Under the pieces are notes generated by a model. It saw nothing but the letters and a program-made list of their open reading frames with translations, had not been told where the DNA came from and searched no databases. A program made the position numbers and the translations under genes. A stretch of 64,000 nucleotides of DNA, from positions 868,001 through 932,000 of the forward strand of contig JAHQRK010000027.1 of NCBI GenBank assembly GCA_019828595.1, read 5' to 3'. Origin of the DNA: Aphanomyces cochlioides (taxonomy: Eukaryota > Oomycota > Saprolegniomycetes > Saprolegniales > Verrucalvaceae). This document shows positions 1-11,435 of this stretch, piece by piece (position 1 is the stretch's first letter; each line of letters opens with the position of its first letter).

Positions 1-3
1 TAG

Positions 4-520
4 ACGCTGAAGGAATCAAGCGGCAACACGACGCTCCATCAATTAGTCGCGGAAGACGACGAGTGGATGAATCTCATTACCGGTGAATTCCATCAAGCTG
101 ACGGCAGTTGTATCTTTGTGATTCAGCAAATCGAAGACGACGAAGCCAGGCCGACGCCGAAACGGCAGCGGAATCGCATGGTTTGGTACGCATTCTTTCC
201 CTCTCCATGGTCTCCACGCGCTTCCAACTAGGCTGGATGTACGACCAATGCTCGACGGACGGACCAAAGTCCGCGTGCTCTATCACTTTGCGCAGTATTT
301 CACCAAAGATGGCTATGTCAGTCTTGACGAAGAGGCGGAGACCTGGGGCTGCGATCTCTCTGGCGTGCCTGAGGAGAAGAAAGAAGACACGTTTCGACAT
401 TATGCCACCAACATGCTCGTTCAGATCAACTCGAATCACCAGCGACGGATCAATAGCCACTTGACGCGGATGATGCTGGAGGAACGCCACGCTCATGTCG
501 AGAATATTGAAAAGTCATGA
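4..520 (+). CDS. A1: bZIP-like/START-like family protein, 3' part only
   Basis: The 5' part lies outside the window. The first three bases (tag) fit an intron acceptor, so the visible exon runs 4-185 and the last exon 232-520, joined over a 46-bp GT-AG intron that splits a Trp codon (ATGGTTTG|gtacgc...ctag|G). Exon 3 shows the subfamily A pattern: TLHQ, EWMNLITGEFHQ, CIFVIQQIEDDEA and QRNRMVW. Exon 4 shows LDVRPMLDGRTKVRVLYHF, then FTKDGYVSLDEEAETWG. No catalytic residues are visible. The resemblance of this half to START-type lipid-binding domains is only general (inference). It is convergent with A2, 137 bp away. Confidence 0.72.
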
Positions 521-656
521 GTGTGTCGAGGCTAGCTGGTAGAGTTTTAAATTTGGTTAACTTAAGAGAGTTTGGTCAGTCGTTCCTGTTGAGACTGCTG
601 AGTGTGGAGCTGCGAATTGTCTAGCAGAGCGTCAACCTCCGCGAGATTCCATCAAC

Positions 657-1884
657 TTACTTGGAGAGAGCTTGGTGCACATGATAGCGGAAGCGATTTT
701 CAGCTTGGATCTTTAGGCCCCGATGAATGACTTGGAGCCCTTGGCGGCGGAATTCCCGTTCCTTGTCAGTGTCCGTGTCACAATTGCTCAAGTCGATCGA
801 CCACAAGCGGGCTTCGTCTTCGAGGGGGACGTAGCCACCGGAGCGAGTGAATAGCTGCGACTTGACGTAGAGCATTCGCTGGACGATTTTTCCTGACGGT
901 AACGGCACCAACTGCATCCTACAAGTCCATTGAATCGTCAAAGGAGCTCAGGATCTCTACCAAAACTTGCGATTCCGCTGGGGAACGTTCATCGGCACGG
1001 CTTCGTCGTCGATGATTTGCTGCGCGACGATGAGATTTTGGTCTTGGAATTCGCCGACGAGGATGTTGACATATTCGTGGCATTTATGGACAATGTCGAG
1101 CTGATGGAGCGTTGTTTGATCCGTCACTTCGGCTCTTGTCTACTCAAGAAAAGCGTTAGACTAGTCGGGAGGTAGAGGAAGACATTGGACTGGACGGGAT
1201 CAAACCAATTGACGGTCGTGATATCGCAGTAATAGTCACGAAAGAGTGCCAAGACCAACTTGGGCGGTAGATCCAAGATACATTGATACCGCATGATGAT
1301 ATCGTACGCTCCATTTTGAAATTGGATCTCAAACGAGTTGAGGGGAACGTCGTGTGGTGGAAAATCGTACGCGAAGAAGGCGCGATCTGCATTGTGGTAC
1401 ATTTGCTCCGTGATCCATTTCTTCCCGAGAAGTCTTGACTCTGGCTGGATGAAGAGACTCGAATTCCGCCATGTATGACCCCTTGGATCCGGACTCCGCT
1501 AGAGAAAGGTTTCAAGGGGGACACCAATGCAATACGTACTTGGATCTTTAGCGTGGCCGCCACCCATCGTTTCATGTCGTAGAGCAGCGTGTTTGCTTTC
1601 GCGACCTCATTGATCAACCGTTCCCTCTGACATTCGCTCTGGACGCGCTCGTCATTCAGAGCGAGCGCGACATCTTTCCAAGGGAGCGCTGACACGTCGC
1701 GTGGTTTCGATTTCACTGTGAGTTGTTCGAGTTGTCGTTCCAATTCCTTGACCCGATTCCGGAGGTAGAGCAAGCCGTCCTTGTCCTGTTTGCGATAGAT
1801 CCGCATCATATTGCGAATATACTCTCTTTTCTTGAGCTTTTCATCTTCTTTCTTGAGTTCCTCATCGTCTATCGCATGGTTCAT
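657..1884 (-). CDS. A2: bZIP-like/START-like family protein, intact
   Basis: Four exons fit: 1540-1884, 1184-1498, 961-1139 and 657-918, giving about 366 residues in one frame. I chose the Met at 1884 because it directly precedes the acidic/basic start MNHAIDDEELKKED; a longer frame upstream has no better ATG. Exon 1: basic stretch KKREYIRNMMRIYRKQDKD, heptad-rich coiled coil, then LPWKDVALALNDE. Exon 2: TWRNSSLFIQPESR and KKWITEQMYHNADRAF. Exon 3: TTLHQ...LIVAQQIIDDEA and QRNRKFW. Exon 4: FTRSGGYVPLEDEARLW. The exon 2 donor (AAT|gtcttc) is a weak GT site but keeps the frame. Role in DNA binding is inferred from the basic/coiled-coil part only. Confidence 0.7.
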
Positions 1885-3694
1885 TGGCCTTTCTCGTCGC
1901 TGCAACGCCGAGCCAGCTTGACAATATTCGACCCGAAAAAACTCAATAATCCCCGTCGCGAAATTGATTTTATTTTGATTTTTGTATAGAAAAGGTGGAA
2001 TTTGGTCCATTTTTCAATGTTACACATGACCTTCCCAACATGAACATTGACGGCAGAGGTACCGACCATGCCGACACGTTGACGAGACGCATGTCAAGAC
2101 CACGTTGAGCTTTGGAAAGCATCCCAATCCTGGCAACAACATCGCTCCAAGGCGCTTTGAACTGCCCTATGGTTTCAACGGCGATGGGATTCGCATGGTA
2201 GGTTCAACAGGACAGGCTTGGAGAGGAGAGCGTGCGCGACACAAGGATGAGGAGCGAGATGATGGAGAGTTTGTGGAAGCGGTGGAATGGAATAGATCAG
2301 ACGATGATTCCACGATGGAAGACGAAGTTGATCGTCGTTTGCTCTCCAGTGCTCTCTTGATTACTTGGGAGACTTGTCGCTGGGTTCCAAGCCGTAAACC
2401 AATCCATGCTGACGAAAAAAGTTGGTCTGGTGATCCCGATCGTCGGACGCCCTCTTTTCACGATGCCAGACGAAATGTACACGGAACGTCGACGACTGAA
2501 CTCATCACAGCTCGCTGAGCTGTCTGCTCGACTGCTCAGGAGCGCGTCCAGTCCGTCCATCCTCCACGGGGCGATCCCAAACGTCCATGGGGTACCGCGC
2601 ACCCGACATTTGAAACCACGCGACTCTGTACGCAATCATGCGGGATCCCGCATGCCATCCACGTCCAAACCAGATTACAAGCACGTTGTTTCCATCGTTC
2701 CTCGGTTGGATCGATCAAGTGCCTGCCTATCGTGTGCAAAAGAGCAGCAAGATCCAAGGCGGCAATAAACAAAGAACGAACGCACACACGCGCGCGCATT
2801 GCGCGATGGGCTTCCAGCAGCATCCAAGTGCATCCCGTCCTGGCGTTCAACGTGATCGACATGTTTACAGTCGGCGCGCACTTTCCATTGTCACTCAATC
2901 GTGAAAAGGCAACTGATTACAAGCAACCCGAGCAAGACAAACGGGTTGGAGCATCATCGAGAGCGCAAGCTTTGGCAGGAAATTCAAACATCTGCCGCTT
3001 CTTGCCGTCGTTCATTGGCGAATATGCGTCAAGTCGTCGGGTGAAATGGGCATCTTGTTGCACACATGAGCGTGAGGGGTGATTGTCGTCGAGAAACAAG
3101 ACGTGTATCACCGTCGATCTCCATCGTTCATCCGTCGGCTCTCCCGCAGCATAGCCGCCACTTCTAGATCTCAGTATGGATCCATTCGAGTTGGATTTCG
3201 TCCACGTCGATGCATGCTCGCTGCCTCTCAACACAATCCAAAGCATAGACACACGCTTGGAACCTGGTCCGTTCGTCGCATGGACGATTACTCTAATGCA
3301 CCGTTGGCCACCTTCCACCTGCCGTCTGGCTCTCAAATAAATGAATTCCCATCTACTTGCGCTGCTCGCTGCCATGGACGACGCTTCCCATCGTCGAATG
3401 CTCCTCGGGAGGCAAAACCCCGCGCGTAATTCCACGAGATGCGGCCGTAGCGATGGAAAGTACCGCTGCGCGCGTGGACCGCGGTGCTGCATGGTATGCT
3501 ATCTTTATAGATGAAACTGTTTCTCCAGCCATCATCAGGGTCACGGAAGCGGAAATTCCGCTAAATAAAATAGTGCGTTTCATACAAATTCCGATATAAA
3601 ATAGATATTTTGAGCGGCTATGGTGAATATTTTGAGCGGAATATTCTGACCAGGTCGGAACTTGACTTAGCCAGATGCGTTGTCACTTGGGAAG
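1885..3694. other. No supported gene
   Basis: Open frames occur here (for example a 191-codon frame on the minus strand, 2917-3492), but none shows a recognisable domain, compositional regularity or intron pattern like the neighbours. I regard the stretch as intergenic or as long-decayed coding sequence. Confidence 0.4.
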
Positions 3695-4306
3695 ATGATG
3701 CCGACTGTGTCGACGGATGGCGATCCGCGGGACAAGAAGCGCGTGTATATGAGGAGAAAAGCGCAGATGTACCGCGCGAGAGACAAAGAAGCGGCCGCCG
3801 CACTCCGGGAGCAAGCGTACGCGCTAGAATGCGACCTCCAGTGGCTCCAGCGGAACCGAGAGGCCGGACCATGGCGAGAAGTTGCCCAAGCGAGGCTTGT
3901 CTCAAAGAATGAAGCCATTGCCACGAACGAAACGCTGCGACATCAAGTGCATGACTGCGCTGAAGCGATTCAGGACATGCTCGCCCAAGTTGACGCGAGA
4001 GACGCGCCGCTCTTTCAGGACAACCGTTTGGCAGAAGGGTTCCGAAGCGGGCCGACGCCTCCAGTGCCACCGCCAGCAGCGCAGGTGATCAATCCACCAC
4101 CTCCAGTCCACACAAATCGTATCCATTTACCACCGATCCGTCAAGCTCTCTCTGGTCATTTGAATTCGCTCCCGCCGCCATCGTCACTGCGGCAAACCAC
4201 GCCGTCGCCACCGCATCAGCGAAATTCCAACATGCCAAGGGACTCGTTTCATCTCTCGCCGCCGTCCATGGATTTGAAACGAAAGTACGACATGGAGACC
4301 AACTGA
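3695..4306 (+). CDS. Orphan bZIP-like protein with proline-rich tail, no START-like part
   Basis: Single exon, 203 residues from the ATG at 3695 (a second Met follows immediately). Residues about 12-55 form a basic segment, RDKKRVYMRRKAQMYRARDK, running into an Ala/Leu-rich amphipathic helix, as in exon 1 of the family. Residues about 60-105 keep the 'PWREVAQA' motif and the following helix with Met/Val near its end. Instead of an intron and exon 2, the frame continues into a Pro/His/Ser/Asn-rich low-complexity tail (PPVPPPAAQ, NPPPPVHTN, SLPPPSSLRQ) and ends in a basic patch, DLKRKYD. I see no splice donor where the family normally has one. It may be a truncated family member that gained a new tail, or a separate regulator. 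Confidence 0.65.
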   Translation: MMPTVSTDGDPRDKKRVYMRRKAQMYRARDKEAAAALREQAYALECDLQWLQRNREAGPWREVAQARLVSKNEAIATNETLRHQVHDCAEAIQDMLAQVDARDAPLFQDNRLAEGFRSGPTPPVPPPAAQVINPPPPVHTNRIHLPPIRQALSGHLNSLPPPSSLRQTTPSPPHQRNSNMPRDSFHLSPPSMDLKRKYDMETN

Positions 4307-4381
4307 AGTACGCTGCAATAATTGATGTCTTTATGTTTCCAGCGTTAGACTCTCTCCTCTCTTGACGATAGCCGCGCGTTG

Positions 4382-4747
4382 CTAGAAGTACTCTTCATAG
4401 CCTTCAAAGTTGTCCCCGTAGAGCTCGAGTGCATGGTGATGCTGTTTCCTATCAGCGTCGGTCTTTGCTTTCTTGGCGCATTCGTCTCGAGCTTTCTTCT
4501 GCTGTTTCTTCTCCTCTGTCGTTAGTTTCCGCGGCAGTGGACGACTTTCCATCGACTTGATTTGATGTGTCACTCGCATAACAAGGCGCTTTTTGCCCAA
4601 ACCTGCGCGATCCCGCTTCAAGCACGTCGCCACGGGCTCCTTCCGCCCTTGATTGTCCGTTCCTAGGCCTTCGCCGGCCTTCCAGCCCATGCTTTCGAGC
4701 ATCTTGAACCCTTTATTCGTCGTCGGGATCACATTCGGGTCGTCCAT
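4382..4747 (-). CDS. G-patch domain protein
   Basis: Single exon, 121 residues, start chosen at the ATG beginning MDDPNVIPTTNKGFKML because the G-patch follows at once; the longer frame upstream lacks family character. Residues about 11-50 are a G-patch: NKGFKMLESMGWKAGEGLG, then GRKEPV and RAGLGKKR, with the conserved Gly and Trp positions present. The rest is Lys-rich and helical (KLTTEEKKQQKKARDE) and ends EGYEEYF. G-patch proteins usually bind RNA or activate DEAH-box helicases in RNA processing (family knowledge). The overall shape, N-terminal G-patch plus short acidic/basic tail, resembles GPATCH11-type proteins, but I cannot assign an orthologue. It sits tail to tail with the orphan bZIP-like gene, 75 bp away. 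Confidence 0.85.
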   Translation of the reverse strand: MDDPNVIPTTNKGFKMLESMGWKAGEGLGTDNQGRKEPVATCLKRDRAGLGKKRLVMRVTHQIKSMESRPLPRKLTTEEKKQQKKARDECAKKAKTDADRKQHHHALELYGDNFEGYEEYF

Positions 4748-4956
4748 TCTCCAAATGACCGAAAAGTATATTTTTATCCGGAAGCGTCGCCTTTCCACCA
4801 AAGAAAGTCCAAAGATCGCGACGTCCAGAGCACTGTTGAACAAATCATCGTGGACGCGACAGAGCCTGAGCGACAGGCTTTGCACTGTGCGCTCGCGTAG
4901 AGATGATGGAGAATGGATTCCAGAAAGATAACGACGACGAGAGACAGGGAGTAGAT

Positions 4957-6184
4957 TCACGCCAAGGTGCAATGGGGACATTGAGATTTGCGGTGCTGCG
5001 CGCTGACGGCACGCCGCATGGACGAGACAAACATGGCTTCTTGTTGTTCAGGCGGGTATTGCGACACTGTGAAGCCCCAGTCGCGCGCGTCTTCATCCAG
5101 ACCCACGTAGCCATCTTTGTTGAAAATGGCCGACGTGAAGAAAAGCGTGCGATTCCGGGTGCGGCCACCTGGCAGGCGGTGGATATCAATCCTACAACGC
5201 ATTAGCCGCAGCTTTCCAAGATGGAGCGTACCAGAAGAGTCGATTACGCTGGTAGTTGTCGTCTGTCGCCTTGCAAGTCTCATCGTCGTGGATCTGCTGC
5301 AGCACGAAGATCGCGCGGTCGTCCGTGATAAACTTGCCACAGAGCAAGTTGACGTACTCGCCGTCGTGGCTGAGCACCGCGCATTGCATCGATTCCTCGT
5401 CCGCTTCGTTGAGGATCTACCGTGCATTCCCGTCATGAAAGAAGCAATCCAAAGGTTCCAAACCGTCGCGACGGGTTGTGGCATGAAGCTCTGGATGATC
5501 CACTCAACCGAAAAGCCAGTCGTCATGTACTCGAACGGGATGTTTCCATCGACTTGGTGGCGGTACACTGTCGTGAATCCAGCATCATCCTTGTAGGGGA
5601 AGTCCAATTCGCAAGGGAGGATCTCGCCCGATGCGATCGATGGAAAGCCGTACTCGTGAAACATCCTGTCGGCATTGTGGTACATAAACTTGGTGATCCA
5701 CTGCTTCCCAACCTTCCGTGATGCTGGATTCGCATGGAGCGACACGTTTCGCCACGTCGGCGTCGTTGAATTTGGTCCAGTCTATCCAGTAATTCATGAC
5801 GAGGTGCGGGGGGGGGGTCGAAGAGTGTACCTGAATCACCAGCGTGCCGAGGACCCATTGATACATGTCGTGGACAAGTTTGCGGTGCTCTTTCACTTGT
5901 GCACGCAGCGCTTTGTTCTGCGTTTCGCTCAGCTGTCGCTCTTCCTGCAACGCCGTCGCGACTTCTCTCCATGGCAATCTCCCCTGCAGCTTGGCCTGTG
6001 AGATCTTGACGAGCTGCGTGTGCAACTTTTCAAGCTGCGCAACGGTCTGCCTCAGCTCTTGGAACTCGCGTTTCTTCTCCTTGCGGTAGTGGGCCATCTT
6101 CTTGGCCTGTTCTTGAGCTCGTAGCTGGTCGTGGGCCTGCTCGAGGAGCTCCATGTCGAGCTCATGTTGCGTTGATGCATCCAT
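4957..6184 (-). CDS. A3: bZIP-like/START-like family protein, intact
   Basis: Four exons on the minus strand; start at the ATG of MDASTQHELDMELLEQ. Exon 1 carries KKMAHYRKEKKREFQELRQ, a coiled coil, LPWREVATALQEERQL and a helix ending VLGTLVIQ, then gtacac. Exon 2 starts after 'atag' and holds PTWRNVSLHANPASR and KQWITKFMYHNADRMF. A 47-bp intron (ACG|gttt...gtag|ATC) leads to exon 3 with YVNLLCGKF, AIFVLQQIHDDET and RNRLFW; the last intron splits the Trp codon. Exon 4 has IDIHRLPGGRTRNRTLFF and GYVGLDEDARDWG and ends PHCTLA. Intron 1 contains a run of 11 or more C on this strand, a likely site of length change. No lesion seen. Confidence 0.72.
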
Positions 6185-6951
6185 TGTCGTTGTGCCAGGT
6201 GGATCAAAAAAGCATGACTTTATTGGGTAGAAATGGCCGCATGGATCAAAACCTGTATACAAACTTCAAGTCAAAATCAACTTTGCGTGCCAATTGCCAC
6301 TATAGACAAGTATAGTAGATGGAGAGAATTGCGGTGGTGAATTCCAAGCCAATGGCCACGACTGAGAGAGCATGAAGAGTGCCACTACGATCCTCCCGTC
6401 TCTTTGCTTGCAACTGTGCAAGATCGCAACGAAACGAGATTTCAAGCTGCAGTTCGCACACTTTGGATGGCTGCCATGGACTGAGTGGTCCACCTTGTGT
6501 TTCACAAACGGATGCACTGGGACAAAGCGAGGTACACACAGTGACGTCTACTCGATCGCGACAAGCATCATTAAAATGATATAAAGGAAAGCCACAACCG
6601 AGCTCTCGATGGAGATCAACATGAATCGAATGGAGCGGCTAGAGTTGCCAAGGAGAGCAGCATTTCTATGGTTGAAGGCTAGTAAGGAACTCGAGAGAAG
6701 AAATTTGGTTTATCAGTTCAGTGGATGGAAGGTCTCGCGCTGACTTGGGCGTCCCACTGAGCTACAGGCCCAGGAAGCAGCTTTCCAGAGCATTTCCAGC
6801 AAGAAAGCATGAAGATAAGGTCGACATGAGCGTTTCATCACTTGTCAGACAGCAGAGGAAGGCTTCCGACAGCAAAGAGCTGCGCGAAAGTATGTCATGG
6901 AGCTCGTTCTAGAAGACATTTTGAGCGATTTTCGAACCAAGATTATGGAGA
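6185..6951. other. No supported gene; upstream region of A3
   Basis: Only short unconvincing frames. The stretch is the 5' flank of A3 and the 3' flank of the kinase gene. No clear promoter element recognised. Confidence 0.4.
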
Positions 6952-9432
6952 TTACATTATGGAACAAACACTTGCACATGACTTTTGGATGTCCGTCCCG
7001 ACGCGCTCGAGGAATGCATCGCAATCTTGCTGCGGAGTTGTCGCGACTCTCGGCGCCGGTTGTGGAGCTGGAAGTCCAGCAGGAATCGTCGGATAGTTTT
7101 CCTCTTGAGGCGGAATATATCCGAGGGATTGAGGGGGAAGTGCTTGGACTTGTGCGTCTTGAGAAGGATGATAAGCGCTAAAGGTTTGAGGGGCAAAGGC
7201 TTGGCCTTGTTGCTCTGGACTTTGAGCATAGTCAAAGGATTCCGTGGCGATGGCTTGGATTTGTTCATCGGCAGCTTGAGCGTATTCAATGGCGAAAGCA
7301 GCGGTGGCTTCAGCGCGGACTTGCTCGAGAGGAATGCTTTCCCGCAACTTGGCAATGGACTCTGGCGTGGACCAGATCGCTTCGCCATCGTAATGCCACC
7401 GCTCCAAGCCACAAAAGGTCTGTTCCTTGTCGTTTGCTTCAAAGACTTGGCTCAATTGACGAAGTTGAGCACCGCGCACGCGGTGGACAGCTTCAGGGGA
7501 CGTGTCCGCCGAGTTTAGCGAGCTCAGAAGGACTTGAGGGGTGCAGTTCATCGCGTCAATGGCGTTCTTGGCATCTTCGAGCTTATCTCGATCCACAGAC
7601 GGGACACCGATCCAGGAGAAGAGGCTGGCAATCGAGTTGACAGTCGTCACGAGCTTGAGACCGCTTTGGATCATTGGCATGCAGGACGTCATGAATTGGA
7701 GCAGCTCTTCCGAGTCGGCGACGAGCTTAATGGGATACGTGTCGTCGTCGGCGTCAGGGATGACAGGGCGACGTGTGACTTCGTCGATCAAATAGAGCCA
7801 CATGGGTCGTCCGCCGGCCATTTCTCTCAGTGCGACTGCTGTGGCATTGGAATCGCCCAGAGATTGCGCGAAGCGTCTGCCGGTGGTCCACAAGAAGGAG
7901 AGGAAACTGTTTGCTGTCTGTTCGTCGTCATCATCATCGTCGTCGTCGCCAGTAGGAGCTTTCAACTTCGTAGGAAGCACGATGAACGACGTCGGGACTT
8001 CGATTTGGGCTTCCAGCGTCGCCGTGAGCAGCGTTAGCTTCATGGCTTCAATCGCAGCGGCCATTTCGTCAATCGACACGAGCATCTGACGATTGTTGGC
8101 CACGACTTGTTGGTGAATCTCGGCCAGGTTTTGTTCGATCGATTTGCTCTTCTCCCTGATTTCAACAAAGTGCTCCATGAGGGACTTCCTGCTCGTGATG
8201 CCACTGAAGTAGCGATGCTTGATGATAAAATCCATGGTCGGCCGCAGGTCGGGATCTTCGCTCAAGGTCAGCTTGAGCAACTCCCGAGCGTATCTGTTTT
8301 CAATCTTCTCTTCGATGCGTTCGTTGATTTCATCCTGCGTCCAGCTGGCCGCGCGTTGAATATGGTGGCGCTCGAGTGCCATCTTGGGGCCGCCGACAGT
8401 TTGGACAAATTCTTCCCCCGAGAGCATCTCAAACATGAGGCAGCCATACGCCCACGCATCGGCGCGGTGGCTGGCATCGAGGACAAAGCCGTCGGGAAGA
8501 TCTTCATGGCCCCTCTGGGGGCAATAAGCCCGCACGACGATGTTGTCATGGAAGATGCGACTCTTGTGGTGGTCATCGTAGTCGTCCCAATGTTGCTGGA
8601 TCAGCGTTGGTTCGTCGTCGTCGTCATCGTCATCTGGGTCGTAGCGCTTGAACATCTCAGGGGGAAGAATGCCATGGCTGAATTTGACGCCGTGGGGACG
8701 ATCTTCGTTCGCCGCGGCATCCAAATCGACAAGTTGGAGCTTATTCTGGACGTAGACAATATCGAACTTGGTCAAGTCGCCGTGGTAAATGTAATTGTCG
8801 TGAAGAGATTTGATCGCCACTGCGACGGCTTTCAGCACATCGCGCTTGAATTCCAGGTCTTCGGAGTTGATGACTTCGGCAATCGTCAACGAAGCAGCCG
8901 GCATCACGACAACCCAAGGGTACAAGTTAAATTGCACGTCGGAGAACTGCAACGTCGAGAAGGCCGCTCTCAGTTCATCTTGGCTTGGCGATGAGAGCAA
9001 GTGGACAATGTGTTTGTTATGGACAAGATCTCTCCTTGCATTGACTTCCATGTCATATGCGCTTCGATCTCGCATGCACTTCATGACGACTTGAAACTTG
9101 CCGAACGATTTGGCGCTAAACTCTTCAAATCGTTCCCACGACACGACGCCATCCTCTGCCAAGTGTGTGAAGTCATTGTACCACGATTGCCCCTAACACT
9201 GTCATGAGTCGAGAGTGCATGGATCAAGTGTTACAATTTCACGCAAGCTGTCCGAGTGCGTCCCAGCTTCGTAGAGTTCATCCATCGCTTTGTCAAATGC
9301 TTTGTCGTTCATCTTGTTGTATTTGCCGTAGACCTGGCGACAAAGTCCATGATCCACAGCGCGGAGAACGACCGTCGTCGTGCTCGAATAGACGACGCTT
9401 TCCAGCTCATATCGACCGCACAATCGCTGCAT
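6952..9432 (-). CDS. Atypical protein kinase (possible pseudokinase) with CaaX-like C-terminus
   Basis: Two exons (9235-9432 and 6952-9192) joined over a 42-bp GT-AG intron (ATT|gtaaca...gttag|GGG), giving 812 residues; start is the first ATG, MQRLCGRYELESVVYSS. The N-lobe begins with RYELESVVYSSTTTVVLRAV, is interrupted by about 70 residues containing AEDGVVSWERFEEF (degenerate EF-hand look), and resumes at QVVMKCM, the likely beta-3 Lys. The catalytic loop reads YHGDLTKFDI (HxD kept, usual Asn is Asp) and the metal motif reads VDLD rather than DFG. Later motifs fit: LPPEMF, RADAWAYGCLMFEMLSG and DPDLRPTMDFI. Two poly-Asp runs follow. The second half is helical, then Gln/Pro-rich, ending VCSIM, a farnesyl-type CaaX. 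Activity is doubtful; membrane anchoring is inferred. Confidence 0.8.
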
Positions 9433-10100
9433 CCTGCGGCTCTCCTGCGCCCCACGCGGAAATGTATCAAATGCCCCACTACATGGACGTGACAATGAAA
9501 AAAGGCCCTTCAATTGACTAGGAGGGGTGACAATTCAAAAGACGACCAAGTATTTTATCATATAATGTAGTCATTTGTGCACGAGGGAAATTGTGAATGA
9601 ACCTCATGAAGCATGGCGGCGATTGGTATTGTTTACTCAGTGGGATGCATATCCAGAACGACCAAACGCCTGGGATAGTACATAATGATGAAGGGAGTTG
9701 AAGGAGGAGAGGAGCACGTCCAGACTGTCAATGAAGTTGAGGTGACATATTGAAGCATATGATGATCCTCGCAATAGGTGGAATGCCGCCGAGGGATAGG
9801 GATGGAAGACATGGCGACGACAATTTGTGAGGGATAAGGATTTTCGGTCACAATGTCAAGAGGGATTAGAGTACGCTACAAGCGTAGATCGATGCAGAAT
9901 TGGGATGCTAACTTGGCTCTGGAAGAGATAGAGGAGCTAGTACGTGTGTGTCATGTGAAATTGGAGGTGGTCTCCGTCAGTGTCAAAGTTTACAATGCAG
10001 TGTACGTGGACGCATGTTCGACCAAAAGTTGCAACTGGCAGTCAGTCCCCAAGCAGATCTAACTATATTTAAGTCATAGAGTGAACGACGCTGTCCTTGT
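9433..10100. other. No supported gene
   Basis: Short frames only. The frame upstream of the kinase start stays open without an ATG, so an additional 5' exon cannot be excluded. Confidence 0.4.
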
Positions 10101-11347
10101 TTACTTTGGAGGAGGCCCTCGCCGCATCATCATGCGCATCATGTGCTCTCGGGTTCGTTCGGCTCCTCTGGTCGAGAGGATTTGGCCATACGTGATGCCA
10201 TCCCGTCGAAACGTGGATTCGTGCATTTGAGAACCGTTGCCGCCGTTCCATTCCTTGGCTTCGTCTTTCAAGCAAACGTATTCGTTGTTGGCGTTCTTGC
10301 TCTGACGCATCAGGTAGAGCATCCGCACAACGGATCGCCCCCCGACCGTTGTTCGTTCGAAACTACGAGAAGCATGTTTAGCAACCGACTGGGGATGACG
10401 GAGGGTTACATTAGAGTGCGATCTCGTTGGGTCTTGCCGTGGTACCAAAGCTCATCTTCCATGATCTGCTGAGCCACCAAGACTGAACGATTGCCGTCGC
10501 TGAAGCGGCCACAGAGGATATTGATTGCTTCGTCGCGAACAGTGGTCATTTGATGGAGGGTAGTTGTAGCCGTGGATTCTTTTATTGTCTACAGTAATGC
10601 CAATGAGACAGGTGGTCCTGAGAGATCCTTCACCGGAAAGTCAATGGTGCGCAAGCCATTCACCATGAGGGAGTCGCAAATATTGTTGGCAAATGCTGCG
10701 AGTTGGAGCTCGACGGGGACTCGAGGGTCAATTTCGAATTGATTGCATCGGACAAATGTGAAGTAGTCGTCATAAAATCGCACATCGGTCGTCTCAAAGC
10801 CTGGAGCGTCCAACGTAGGAAAACCATAGTACTGAAACATTGATGTCGAATTGTGAAAGAGCTGCTGCGTGATCCATTCTTTCCCCATTGCGCGTGACGC
10901 TGGATTCGCGAGTAGAGTCATATTTCGCCACCCAAGGCGTTGATGGGTTGGAGAAATCTAATGCAAGGAATGAGACACGGAGTTTGAAGCGATGCTGACC
11001 GGAATGCTCGTGTTGGCTGAGACCCAAAGCGCCATATCTTCAACGAGGGCCTGCATGCCTTCGACCTGTTCGGTTAGAGCTCGCTGCTGACTCAAAGCGA
11101 GTCGTTTTTCCGGCAAGAGAGCTGCTGCGACTTCCTTCCATGGCAACTTGTCGACCGGATCACGTTTGGGAAAGGACGATTGGAGGAGTTGAGCAACTTC
11201 CGTTTCGAGCTGCGCCGCCTGGCTCCTTAGGAACACAAGCTCCAGTTTTTCTTTCTGACGGTACTGCTGCATCATCTTGCGGATATATCCGCGGCGCTTG
11301 ATGCGCCGCTGAAGCTGCTTGGCTACCTTGGGATCCACTTCTTGCAT
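10101..11347 (-). CDS. A4: bZIP-like/START-like family protein, intact, divergent 3' end
   Basis: Start at the ATG of MQEVDPKVAKQLQRR. Exon 1: basic region RRIKRRGYIRKMMQQYRQKE, coiled coil, LPWKEVAAALLPEKRLAL, then ANTSIP|gtcagc. Exon 2 after 'attag': GWRNMTLLANPASR, KEWITQQLFHNSTSMF. Exon 3 after a 45-bp intron: TTLHQMTTVRDEAINILCG, RSVLVAQQIMEDEL. The exon 3-4 junction (ACTCTAAT|gtaacc) gives Ile where all other copies have Trp. Exon 4: GGRSVVRMLYLM, YVCLKDEAKEWNGG, ending in a Met/Arg run and RRGPPPK. Reading frame is open throughout. Confidence 0.7.
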
Positions 11348-11435
11348 CTCTGGCTGGCGGCGCCTTGTTACACTCCAAGAAATACTTTGTGTGGTCTGTT
11401 TCACCTTAACCGATTACTAGTAAGCTTTAACCTTA

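Noticed and set aside
2105..2518. 137-codon open frame on the plus strand
   Set aside because: Overlaps other open frames on both strands, and shows no recognisable motif or good start context.
2917..3492. 191-codon open frame on the minus strand starting with ATG
   Set aside because: No domain, no family resemblance and a composition like random GC-balanced DNA; not reported as a gene.
8107..8994. 295-codon open frame on the plus strand
   Set aside because: It is the mirror of the kinase gene; hydrophobic and His-rich words come from the complementary codons.
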